From Mesonia profundi (GTDB taxonomy: Bacteria > Bacteroidota > Bacteroidia > Flavobacteriales > Flavobacteriaceae): a stretch of 64,000 nt of DNA. Below are positions 15,018-22,095 of this stretch, piece after piece. Positions within the stretch are counted from its first letter, which is position 1, and each line of letters starts with the position of its first letter. A program made the position numbers and the translations under genes. The DNA is taken from contig NZ_JAVHUL010000018.1 of the NCBI RefSeq assembly GCF_031085155.1, forward strand, positions 1 to 64,000, written 5' to 3'. The notes under the pieces were generated by a model. It saw only the letters and a program-made list of their open reading frames with translations, was not told the DNA's origin and made no database searches.

Positions 15018-15028
15018 AATCGTTAATC
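15018..15028. repeat. Right arm bounding four-helix-bundle gene 2
   Basis: AATCGTTAATC, complementary to 14522-14532; its outer base is the last base of the paaG stop codon. The adjoining CAAAAAATCTCCAATC (14999-15014) recurs with one base less at 16447-16461 in the paaC-paaD gap. Confidence 0.7.
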
Positions 15029-15810
15029 TATTCTCCCTTAAACTCTGGTTTTCTTTTCTCCATAAAAGCAGTTACGCCTTCCTTGTAGTCTTTTGAGGAA
15101 GCAGCTTCTATTTGAAATTTGCTTTCTAAAGCCAATTGTTCGTCTAGATTATTGCTAAGCGATTGATTCAATGCTTCCTTGGTTAACGCCAAAGCTTTGG
15201 TAGGCATTTTGGCCATTTTTAAAGCAAGTTTTTCGGCTTCATCTGCAAAGGTATCCGCAGGAAAGTACTTATAAATCATCCCTAAACGTTCCGCTTCTTG
15301 CGCATCTACTTTATCACCTAACATGGCTAAAGCCGAAGCTTTTTGAAAACCAATTAATCGTGGTAAGAAAAAAGTTCCAGCCGAATCTGGCACCAAGCCT
15401 ATTTTACTAAACGCCTGAATAAAAGCAGCGCTTTCTGAAGCTACCACCACATCACAAGCTAAGGCAATATTGGCTCCGGCTCCTGCCGCCACACCATTTA
15501 CCGCTGCAATTACTGGTTTTGCCGTTTCGCGAATTAACTGAATAATGGGGTTGTAATGTTCTTCAAGAATTGCTTTAAAACCCGGATTAAGATCGGGATC
15601 GGTTACTTCTTTTAAATCTTGTCCGGCACAAAAAGCTTTTCCGTTTCCGGTTAACAAAATAGCTCGAACCTCTTTATTCTTAGCCGCGTCTTTTAAAGCG
15701 TCTTGCAGCTCAAAAGCCATCTCTCTGTTAAAACTATTAAATACTTCAGGTCGGTTTAAGCTCAATTTAACCACCTGGTTTTTGATTTCTACTTGTATAT
15801 TTTTATTCAT
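15028..15810 (-). CDS. paaG: PaaG: 1,2-epoxyphenylacetyl-CoA isomerase
   Basis: A crotonase-fold enzyme of about 260 residues. Oxyanion segments FCAGQDLKE and VAAGAGANIALACD are present, and the acidic residue typical of PaaG lies in KIGLVPDSAGTFFLPRLIG. It converts ring-1,2-epoxyphenylacetyl-CoA to oxepin-CoA. The open frame extends upstream to 15879, but that part (KLKSKKNKVSISFSTSTSTS) is a translation of simple-repeat DNA, so the ATG at 15810 is chosen. A local hairpin (15825-15882) fills the gap to paaD. Confidence 0.92.
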   Translation of the reverse strand: MNKNIQVEIKNQVVKLSLNRPEVFNSFNREMAFELQDALKDAAKNKEVRAILLTGNGKAFCAGQDLKEVTDPDLNPGFKAILEEHYNPIIQLIRETAKPVIAAVNGVAAGAGANIALACDVVVASESAAFIQAFSKIGLVPDSAGTFFLPRLIGFQKASALAMLGDKVDAQEAERLGMIYKYFPADTFADEAEKLALKMAKMPTKALALTKEALNQSLSNNLDEQLALESKFQIEAASSKDYKEGVTAFMEKRKPEFKGE

Positions 15811-15824
15811 ATTTTTTGAAGTTG

Positions 15825-15882
15825 AAGTTGAAGTTGAAAAGGAAATTGAAACCTTATTCTTTTTCGATTTCAACTTCAATTT
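15825..15882. repeat. Arms without a gene between paaD and paaG (empty-cassette-like hairpin)
   Basis: Bases 15825-15845 (AAGTTGAAGTTGAAAAGGAAA) and 15862-15882 (TTTCGATTTCAACTTCAATTT) are complementary at 18 of 21 positions around a 16-base loop. The outer edges lie 9 bases after the paaD stop and 14 bases before the paaG start, the same geometry as the gaps that hold four-helix-bundle genes. The left arm continues as a GTTGAA hexamer run. Confidence 0.75.
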
Positions 15883-15891
15883 CGATTTATA

Positions 15892-16392
15892 TTAGATTAA
15901 ACATTTAAAATAATCGAAGGGTTCTTGGCAGTCATCACATTTAAATAAAGCTTTACAAGCGGTAGAACCAAACTGACTTACCAAATGGGTTTGTGTAGAA
16001 CCACACTGCGGACATTTAACCAATTTTTCTTCTCCCAACAAAGCTCTTTTATCTGCGGAAGCATCCATAGGTGGTGCAATTCCATAATCTTCTAAGGCTT
16101 TTCTACCTGTTTCTGTAATCCAGTCGGTGCTCCAGGCTGGCGCGAGAATTAAATCAACTTTTGCTTCATATCCAGCTTGCGTCAAAGCCGTCACGATATC
16201 ATCTCCTATCACATCCATCGCAGGACAACCGCTATACGTAGGTGTTATTTTTACACTCGCTTTTTTGCCGTCTAACCTAGCTTCGCGAACCACACCTAAA
16301 TCTAAAATAGAAAGCACAGGAATCTCAGGATCTGGAATTTTCCTTAAGATGGGCTCTAATTCTTTCTCGATATGTACTTTTTCTTCCGTCAT
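15892..16392 (-). CDS. paaD: PaaD: phenylacetyl-CoA epoxidase accessory protein
   Basis: A 166-residue cytosolic protein. Residues 1-110 are a MIP18/DUF59-type domain (IPDPEIPVLSILDLGVV, then YSGCPAMDVI). The C-terminus has a four-cysteine metal site (KCPQCG ... FKCDDCQEPF). PaaD proteins help mature or load the metal/Fe-S centres of the PaaABCE epoxidase. It follows paaC after a 72-base gap containing a short hairpin and has the length expected for the family. Confidence 0.92.
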   Translation of the reverse strand: MTEEKVHIEKELEPILRKIPDPEIPVLSILDLGVVREARLDGKKASVKITPTYSGCPAMDVIGDDIVTALTQAGYEAKVDLILAPAWSTDWITETGRKALEDYGIAPPMDASADKRALLGEEKLVKCPQCGSTQTHLVSQFGSTACKALFKCDDCQEPFDYFKCLI

Positions 16393-16410
16393 AAAAATTA
16401 AGGCTTTGGT

Positions 16411-16453
16411 ATTTTTGATTTCAATCTAAAATCTTCCGTCTTCATTCAAAAAT
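16411..16453. repeat. Short complementary arms in the paaC-paaD gap
   Basis: ATTTTTGA (16411-16418) is complementary to TCAAAAAT (16446-16453), 11 bases after the paaC stop and 18 bases before the paaD start. Its right flank AAAAATCTCCAATC repeats the sequence at the paaG stop. It may be another geneless version of the cassette arms; with only 8 A/T-rich pairs chance is possible. Confidence 0.4.
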
Positions 16454-16464
16454 CTCCAATCTAA

Positions 16465-17244
16465 TTACCATTTAGCGCCAGGATAAGCACGTTGCATATA
16501 TTGCATTTCGCTTAAAATAAAGCCCATATGTTCGCTATGGATTCCTTTTTTTCCTCCTTTTTGAAAATATTTTAACTCGGGAACATCCAAAGTGGCTTCT
16601 TCTAAAATTTCCGATACATTCTTATAATACGTATCTTTTAGTTGCTTTACATCTACTCCTATTCCAGCTTTAATCATCGCTTCATCAGCTTCTGTAGTGT
16701 GGAATAATTCATCTGTAAATCGCCACAAATCATTGATAGCGGTTTGCATTTTCTCTTTACTCTCTTCGGTACCATCACCTAAACGTTTCACCCAATCTGA
16801 TGAGAACCGCTTATGATAATTCACCTCTTTAATGCTTTTTTTAGCAATAGCGACCAAGGTGTCGTCTTTAGATTTTTGCAGTTCGGTCATTAAAAGAATA
16901 TGGAAATGATCAAACAAAAATTGTCTACCAATGCTAAAAGCAAAATCGGTGTTGGGTTGTTCTACTAAAAGCACGTTTAAATATTCCCGCTCGGTTCTTA
17001 GAAAAGCCAAATCATCTTCGGTAACTTCTCCATCTGAAATTTGTGCCGCATACTGAAAATAACTACGCACCTGTCCAAATAAATCCAAGGAGATATTGGT
17101 TAACGCAATATCGGTTTCTAAGGTAGGTCCGTGACCGGTTAATTCTCCTAGCCGCTGACCTAATATTAAGCTATTATCGGCAATGCCGTAGATATATTTT
17201 ATCTTATCTCCGTGTAAACGGATATTTTCTTGTTTTGAACTCAT
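16465..17244 (-). CDS. paaC: PaaC: phenylacetyl-CoA epoxidase structural subunit
   Basis: A 259-residue ferritin-like helical protein. The N-terminal part (YIYGIADNSLILGQRLGELTGHGP, then LTNISLDLFGQVRSY) and the later YHKRFSSDWVKRLGDGTEESKEKM match PaaC. PaaC is the non-catalytic partner that forms the stable heterodimer with PaaA in the multicomponent epoxidase. It is preceded by a 246-base gap after paaB that contains a REP-like palindrome and a TTCCGCGGAA motif. Confidence 0.94.
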   Translation of the reverse strand: MSSKQENIRLHGDKIKYIYGIADNSLILGQRLGELTGHGPTLETDIALTNISLDLFGQVRSYFQYAAQISDGEVTEDDLAFLRTEREYLNVLLVEQPNTDFAFSIGRQFLFDHFHILLMTELQKSKDDTLVAIAKKSIKEVNYHKRFSSDWVKRLGDGTEESKEKMQTAINDLWRFTDELFHTTEADEAMIKAGIGVDVKQLKDTYYKNVSEILEEATLDVPELKYFQKGGKKGIHSEHMGFILSEMQYMQRAYPGAKW

Positions 17245-17470
17245 GGTATTTATTATTTATTCAAAAATCTTTTTGTTTTATCACTGAAGTCTAAATTCCT
17301 CCAATTATGATTTCATATACAAGATGAAATTCAACTGACAGAAATTTGATTGATTTACGCTTCCGCGGAAATTCATGCCGTCTTAAGGTTACTGGATAGA
17401 CCAAAATTCACGATGACATAATGAAGTTACTGCCTATGTAGGTAAAAAAATAAAATTATTAAGCGATTAG

Positions 17471-17490
17471 ATTCCTGCCTGCGCAGGAAT
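17471..17490. repeat. REP-like palindrome ATTCCTGCC-TGCGCAGGAAT
   Basis: Identical to 10154-10173 and directly abutting the paaB stop codon (17491-17493). A degenerate relative lies at 17429-17443 (actgcctatgtaggt). Confidence 0.85.
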
Positions 17491-17790
17491 TTACATATGT
17501 TTTACCTCATCTGGCAATTCGTAAAATGTAGGATGACGGTACACTTTATCTGCTGCCGGCTCAAACATTTCTCCGTTGTGTTCTGGATTAGAAGCCGTAA
17601 TATTAATCGATTCTACCACCCAAATACTCACGCCTTCACTTCTTCTCGTATAGACATCACGGGCATTTTCTAGAGCCATATCTGCATCTGCAGCGTGGAG
17701 ACTTCCAAAGTGACGATGCTCGAGTCCGTTTTTACTACGAACGAATATTTCCCATAAGGGCCAGTTCTTTGTTTTCTTATCTGTTGACAT
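17491..17790 (-). CDS. paaB: PaaB: phenylacetyl-CoA epoxidase small subunit
   Basis: A protein of about 99 residues matching PaaB throughout (NWPLWEIFVRSKNGLEHRHFGSLHAADADMALENARDVYTRR, written here only as a landmark for residues 8-49: key parts WEIFVR, HFGSLHA, ARDVYTRR). PaaB bridges PaaAC dimers in the epoxidase complex. The frame is open up to 17841, but those residues are translated from cassette-arm DNA and the conserved part begins at the ATG at 17790. The downstream cassette arm (17807-17826) lies 16 bases before this start. Confidence 0.92.
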   Translation of the reverse strand: MSTDKKTKNWPLWEIFVRSKNGLEHRHFGSLHAADADMALENARDVYTRRSEGVSIWVVESINITASNPEHNGEMFEPAADKVYRHPTFYELPDEVKHM

Positions 17791-17806
17791 ATTTTTTTGT
17801 TTAAAA

Positions 17807-17826
17807 AAATCGAATTCTAAGTTGAA
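17807..17826. repeat. Left arm bounding four-helix-bundle gene 3
   Basis: AAATCGAATTCTAAGTTGAA is complementary to 18274-18293 at 17 of 20 positions. It lies 16 bases upstream of the paaB start codon and 11 bases past the four-helix-bundle stop. Confidence 0.65.
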
Positions 17827-17837
17827 TTTGATTTTCT

Positions 17838-18188
17838 TCAATTAATATTTTTAATTCTTGTAACTATAATCCGAATTAATTGATCATTTTCATCCTTGAA
17901 AACGTTTAAGCTATCAATAGGCATTAATTTTGCCTTGGTTTGAATATTCAAATTTCTTAAACTCTCTCTTAATTCTTTTAAGACAATTCTTAATTTATTG
18001 ATTTTATCCTTTTCTGTACCCGCCCCAAGTACTTCTCCGTAATTTAAGGCTGATGAACAAGAAGAACGAATAAGTTGCTTTGCAAGGTAATCTCCAGCAT
18101 AACTCATAGGTTTTTGATCATAAACTAATATTATGCTTGCTGCAAAATCTTCTAATCGATCAGTTAAATCAAACCTTTTTTCATTCAT
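17838..18188 (-). CDS. Four-helix-bundle protein 3 (S23/IVS family)
   Basis: A 116-residue helical protein with LAKQLIRSSCSSALNYGEV (about 36-54) and LRIVLKELRESLRNLNIQ (about 67-84), a close paralogue of the copy at 14567-14932. It occupies the gap between paaA and paaB, two subunit genes that are normally adjacent, and is bounded by inverted arms. Function unknown. Confidence 0.85.
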   Translation of the reverse strand: MNEKRFDLTDRLEDFAASIILVYDQKPMSYAGDYLAKQLIRSSCSSALNYGEVLGAGTEKDKINKLRIVLKELRESLRNLNIQTKAKLMPIDSLNVFKDENDQLIRIIVTRIKNIN

Positions 18189-18273
18189 TCTACCTAAAGT
18201 TGCAGTTCTATCATGAATATTTGAATGGAATTTAAGTTCAGTTCCAGTTTCATTTTACAATCATCTTTTCGAT

Positions 18274-18293
18274 TTCAGCTTCAAATTCGATTT
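18274..18293. repeat. Right arm bounding four-helix-bundle gene 3
   Basis: TTCAGCTTCAAATTCGATTT, complementary to 17807-17826 (17/20), starting 12 bases after the paaA stop codon. The surrounding sequence is a degenerate GAAATTGAAATCGAA-type repeat related to the arms at 15825-15882. Confidence 0.65.
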
Positions 18294-18305
18294 CAATTTC
18301 ATTGC

Positions 18306-19262
18306 TTACCCCGCTTTCCTTACTTTTTTATCCGCTTGTTTTTCGGCGTAAGCCATAGCGGCATCACGCACCCATTCTCCGCCTTCCCATGCGCTTACGC
18401 GGGTTTGCATACGTTCTTTATTGCAAGGACCGTGACCTTTTACGACTTGCCAAAACTCATCCCAATCGATTGCACCAAAGTCATAATGACCAGTTTCTTC
18501 ATTCCATTTTAAATCTTTATCTGGTACGGTAATGCCTAGAATATCGGCCTGTGGAACCGTTTGATCTATAAACTGCTGACGTAATTCGTCGTTGGTTTTA
18601 CGTTTCAATTTCCATTTCATGGACTGCTCGGTATGGGTAGAAGCATCATCTGTAGGCCCTAACATCATTAAAGACGGCCACCACCAGCGATCTAATGCAT
18701 CTTGAGCCATAGCTTTTTGCTCTGGTGTCCCATTACATAATGTGAGCATAATTTCATAGCCTTGACGTTGGTGAAAACTTTCTTCCTTACAAACACGCAC
18801 CATAGCACGGGCATACGGCCCAAATGAAGTGCTACACAACGGCACTTGGTTGATAATTGCAGCTCCATCTACGAGCCAGCCAATCGCACCAATATCTGCC
18901 CAAGTAATGGTTGGATAGTTAAAAATACTAGAGTATTTCGCTTTTCCGGAATGCAATTGATTGTACATCTCCTCTCTGGAAATTCCCAAAGTTTCGGTGG
19001 CGCTGTAAAGGTACAGTCCATGACCTGCTTCATCTTGCACTTTCGCCAATAAAGCCACTTTGCGACGCAAAGAAGGCGCTCGGGTAATCCAATTTCCTTC
19101 TGGCAACATCCCTACAATTTCTGAATGGGCGTGTTGCGACATTTGCCGGATGTGCGTTTTACGGTACTTCTCTGGCATCCAATCTTTAGGTTCTATTTTT
19201 TCATCTCGGGCTATCTTAGCCTCGAATATATCTTCTAAATTTTTAATTTCTTTATCACTCAT
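18306..19262 (-). CDS. paaA: PaaA: phenylacetyl-CoA epoxidase catalytic subunit
   Basis: A 318-residue ferritin-like di-iron protein. Helices bearing the metal ligands include [18 protein letters not shown] and [15 protein letters not shown] (E and ExxH motifs), and the C-terminal [19 protein letters not shown] is characteristic of PaaA. It inserts one oxygen atom into the aromatic ring of phenylacetyl-CoA using electrons from PaaE. It follows paaE by 67 bases. Length is normal for the family. Confidence 0.95.
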   Translation of the reverse strand: MSDKEIKNLEDIFEAKIARDEKIEPKDWMPEKYRKTHIRQMSQHAHSEIVGMLPEGNWITRAPSLRRKVALLAKVQDEAGHGLYLYSATETLGISREEMYNQLHSGKAKYSSIFNYPTITWADIGAIGWLVDGAAIINQVPLCSTSFGPYARAMVRVCKEESFHQRQGYEIMLTLCNGTPEQKAMAQDALDRWWWPSLMMLGPTDDASTHTEQSMKWKLKRKTNDELRQQFIDQTVPQADILGITVPDKDLKWNEETGHYDFGAIDWDEFWQVVKGHGPCNKERMQTRVSAWEGGEWVRDAAMAYAEKQADKKVRKAG

Positions 19263-19329
19263 AATTCTTTTGTTTTTTATTGAAAGCGTAAAGCTGAATG
19301 TTTCTTTCTTTAAAACTTTCTAACTGATT

Positions 19330-20403
19330 TTACACATCAAAATCTACTTTTACTTTTCCTGAAGTAGGCACCGATTGACAACTCAATACCAAGTTTTGTG
19401 CTACTTCTTTTTCTTCTAGGGCATAATTCACTTTCATCTCTACGCTACCTTCTAAAACTTGACATTTACAAGTACTACAAACTCCGCCTTTACAAGCGAA
19501 TGGTAGATCTGCTCCAGCACCTAAGGCTGCATCTAAAAGATTATCATATTCTTTGGTCATGGTAAAGCTAAATTCTTTACCACCGTCTACAATTGTCACT
19601 TGGGTTCCTTCTACATTTTGCTTAGCCAAACGCTTGGTTCTGGCAATATCTTCTTCAGAAAGACCGGTTACGAACAATTCAAAATGAATCAATTCTTTAG
19701 GTAAGCCGGCATTTACCAGATAATCGCCCACATAATTCACCATCGCTTCAGGTCCGCATAAAAATACTTCACTCGTATCTGGAATATCGATGAAATTATG
19801 AATTAAAACTTCCATCTTCTCATCATTAAATCTACCGTTAAACAATTCGATATCTCTTTTTTCTTCGGTAAGAAAGTAATAAATCTCTAACCTTCCAAAG
19901 TAAGTATTACGTAATTGCTCCAACTCTTCCTTAAAGATAATGGAATTTGCGGTTTTATTTACATAGAATAATTTACACGTCGAATTCGGTTCGGACGCTA
20001 AATGGGATTTTACCATAGATAACACCGGAGTAATTCCGCTTCCCGCTGCAAAAAACAAATAGTTCTTTGTTTTATCTGCTGCAACTTTCACTCCAAATTT
20101 CCCACTAGGCGCCATTACCTCTAAGGTTTCGCCCGCTTTTAAAGATTGATTTACATAAGTTGAAAAAATTCCTTCAGGGATTTCCTTAACCGCTACTTTC
20201 CATTCTTTGTCTAGCGGACTAGTACATAAAGAATAAGATCTTCTTACATCTTCGCCATTAATCTCTTTTCTTAAGGTTAAATGTTGCCCGTGATTAAAGT
20301 GAAAAGCTTCTCTTAAGTCTTCCGGAACATGAAAGGTAATTACGGTACAGTCTTTCGTTTCTTTATAAACGTGTTGTACTTCTAATTGATGAAATTTTGC
20401 CAT
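19330..20403 (-). CDS. paaE: PaaE: phenylacetyl-CoA epoxidase reductase
   Basis: A 357-residue two-domain reductase. Residues 1-230 form a ferredoxin-NADP reductase module (RRSYSLCTSP flavin motif, AAGSGITPVLSM nucleotide motif, FLCGPEAMV), and the C-terminal 95 residues form a plant-type 2Fe-2S ferredoxin with CKGGVCSTCKC and a distal LSCQS cysteine. It carries electrons from NADPH to the PaaA di-iron site. It heads the paa structural genes here, under a promoter containing a perfect palindromic operator (20426-20447). Confidence 0.95.
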   Translation of the reverse strand: MAKFHQLEVQHVYKETKDCTVITFHVPEDLREAFHFNHGQHLTLRKEINGEDVRRSYSLCTSPLDKEWKVAVKEIPEGIFSTYVNQSLKAGETLEVMAPSGKFGVKVAADKTKNYLFFAAGSGITPVLSMVKSHLASEPNSTCKLFYVNKTANSIIFKEELEQLRNTYFGRLEIYYFLTEEKRDIELFNGRFNDEKMEVLIHNFIDIPDTSEVFLCGPEAMVNYVGDYLVNAGLPKELIHFELFVTGLSEEDIARTKRLAKQNVEGTQVTIVDGGKEFSFTMTKEYDNLLDAALGAGADLPFACKGGVCSTCKCQVLEGSVEMKVNYALEEKEVAQNLVLSCQSVPTSGKVKVDFDV

Positions 20404-20425
20404 AGTCTGATTTCTGCTTCCTTAC

Positions 20426-20447
20426 AAAACTAACGATTGTTAGTTTT
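20426..20447 (-). promoter_or_regulatory. Palindromic operator (PaaR candidate) overlapping the paaE promoter
   Basis: AAAACTAAC-N4-GTTAGTTTT, perfect 9-bp arms, 23 bases upstream of the paaE ATG. On the minus strand the right half contains TAGTTTTG, an exact TAnnTTTG -7 element, with a TTTG 20 bases further upstream. The core CTAACAATCGTTAG differs at one base from the CNAACGNNCGTTNG site described for the TetR regulator PaaR of Thermus, and a TetR gene lies 1 kb away. Confidence 0.75.
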
Positions 20448-20500
20448 ACATGCAAATTTAGCTTGTTAAAACCCTAGCTTCGAGCCTACCAACAGAGTAT

Positions 20501-21454
20501 CTAGCGTTTACGTTGCCGATTCGCCATATAATCCTCTATAGCTTTTTTGGTAGTAAGCCAGTTTCTACCCTCTTTATAAGCATCTATTTTACCTTGACGC
20601 GCCAACAAACTGATGTATTCTTGCCCATAAGGCAATGACTCCTCTTTAACTAAACTGCTAATTTCACGATAATCATCATCACTACTAGGCAAAGCATTGA
20701 GGTAAATATTTAAACTACGCTCTAAAGCTTGAGCCATAAGAAGGCTTAGTTTATAGTAATTACCTTTATTGGCTTGGTTTAAAGCTTCGTAATATTTTTT
20801 ACGGTCATTGGTTAAAATGATGGCGGGCGGAAAACCTTCTTGCATGAGTTTCAAATTCATGGCCAACCTCACCGTACGACCATTACCATTAAAAAAAGGA
20901 TGAATCCAAACCAATTTATGATGAAAAACAGTAGCCAGTTCTACATTATTAAGCTGAAGCGGATTTTGAGCCATAAACTCTACAAGCTCATCGAGTAAAC
21001 TAGAAACCTTTTGTGCATTGGGAGGAATAAAATTAGCTCCCGCAATGCGAACACCAGCATTTCTTAACCGACCTGCATAATCATCTTCTATGCTTCTTAA
21101 CACATAACTATGCAGTTCTAAAATGCTTTTGGCATTTAAAGCCTGCTTGTTTTCTACCATTTTATACAATTGATTGAGTGCCGTTTCATGGTTTTTGGCC
21201 TCAAAATGTTCTCTTAAGGATTTACCTTTTATGGTTATACCTTCTTGCAAAACCAATTGAGTTTCGCGCAAGCTTAACGTATTTCCTTCAATACTATTGG
21301 TATTGTAGGTCCATTCTATGCTTAAAGCTTCTTTAATTTTTTGCAAAGCGATACCAGGCAAAGGTCTGCTTTGTTGCAAAATTTGCTTTTTCTCGTACAA
21401 GCGATCATAGGTGGCTTGTAATTTTTCTCGATATGCTAAGTTAATGTCCCACAT
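20501..21454 (-). CDS. Fic-family protein with N-terminal inhibitory motif (class II)
   Basis: A protein of about 317 residues. The Fic motif HPFFNGNGRTVR (H about 185 from the chosen start) is complete, so AMP transfer (or another nucleotidyl transfer) to a protein hydroxyl is chemically possible. An N-terminal TNSIEGN segment (about 52-58) fits the (S/T)xxxE(G/N) helix that blocks the site in class II enzymes. The C-terminal 60 residues look like a winged-helix module. The start at 21454 is preferred because the five codons upstream coincide with a -7 element (TATCTTTG). It stands between the TetR gene and paaE with its own promoter. Confidence 0.9.
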   Translation of the reverse strand: MWDINLAYREKLQATYDRLYEKKQILQQSRPLPGIALQKIKEALSIEWTYNTNSIEGNTLSLRETQLVLQEGITIKGKSLREHFEAKNHETALNQLYKMVENKQALNAKSILELHSYVLRSIEDDYAGRLRNAGVRIAGANFIPPNAQKVSSLLDELVEFMAQNPLQLNNVELATVFHHKLVWIHPFFNGNGRTVRLAMNLKLMQEGFPPAIILTNDRKKYYEALNQANKGNYYKLSLLMAQALERSLNIYLNALPSSDDDYREISSLVKEESLPYGQEYISLLARQGKIDAYKEGRNWLTTKKAIEDYMANRQRKR

Positions 21455-21458
21455 ATCA

Positions 21459-21466
21459 CAAAGATA
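21459..21466 (-). promoter_or_regulatory. -7 promoter element of the fic gene
   Basis: TATCTTTG on the minus strand matches TAnnTTTG and lies 4 bases before the ATG, implying a very short or absent leader. Two copies of ATAGTGTAT (21468-21476 and 21494-21502 region) and TATCGG/CCGATA half-sites surround it, suggesting an operator. Confidence 0.55.
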
Positions 21467-21514
21467 CACTATTATCGGGTAAACTTAAAAAATACACTAT
21501 CCGATATTAAGGTT

Positions 21515-22084
21515 TTACACGATAATTCCCTGAAGCAAGGTTTGGGTAAGATCTTTTTTAAGCACATTGGGATTAATATTTTTATTTTTAGCGTACCATA
21601 AATAAAAAGTACGCAAGGTAGAAAGAATAGAAAAAAGCATAATTTCTGGATCGCTTTCTTTTAATTCTTTCGCTGCGATACCTTCTTGAAGAATTTCCCG
21701 AAACTTCGTTTCATAATCGGCTCGCATGTCAATGTAGTTAGCTCTGTTCTCTTCCTCTAAATGCATCCAATCATTATTCATACACGCCAAGAAATCGGTT
21801 TTTTGAATCGTCAAATCGATATGCATTTGGATAATTTCTTCTAATTTTTGGATAGCGGAAATAGGCTTTGGTGAGACTTCATGTATATGCAATGTAAAAT
21901 CCCGAGCGACTTGCATAATAATGCCTTCCAGTATTTCTTGTTTGGAGTGAATATGATTATACAAACTTGCCGCTTTAATGCCTAAGTCTTGCGCCAAATC
22001 GCGCATAGAAACAGCATTGTAACCTTTCTCTTTAAAAAGCTGTGCCGCTTTAAGGATAATTTCTTCTTTTCTGTTGGGTTTCAT
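21515..22084 (-). CDS. TetR/AcrR-family regulator (PaaR candidate)
   Basis: A 189-residue protein with a TetR helix-turn-helix at residues about 5-50 (FKEKGYNAVSMRDLAQDLGIKAASLYNHIHSK is the landmark; key pieces VSMRDLAQ and SLYNHI), then an all-helical ligand-binding domain. TetR proteins called PaaR repress paa genes and are released by phenylacetyl-CoA. Position beside the paa genes and the PaaR-like palindrome at the paaE promoter support that role here. It starts 11 bases after the DUF4230 gene, so the two may share a transcript. Confidence 0.85.
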   Translation of the reverse strand: MKPNRKEEIILKAAQLFKEKGYNAVSMRDLAQDLGIKAASLYNHIHSKQEILEGIIMQVARDFTLHIHEVSPKPISAIQKLEEIIQMHIDLTIQKTDFLACMNNDWMHLEEENRANYIDMRADYETKFREILQEGIAAKELKESDPEIMLFSILSTLRTFYLWYAKNKNINPNVLKKDLTQTLLQGIIV

Positions 22085-22095
22085 GAAAAGACCAC

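Noticed and set aside
18225-18512. 95-residue plus-strand frame at the paaA end
   Set aside because: It translates cassette-arm repeat (FKFSSSFILQSSFRF-like) and the antisense of paaA.
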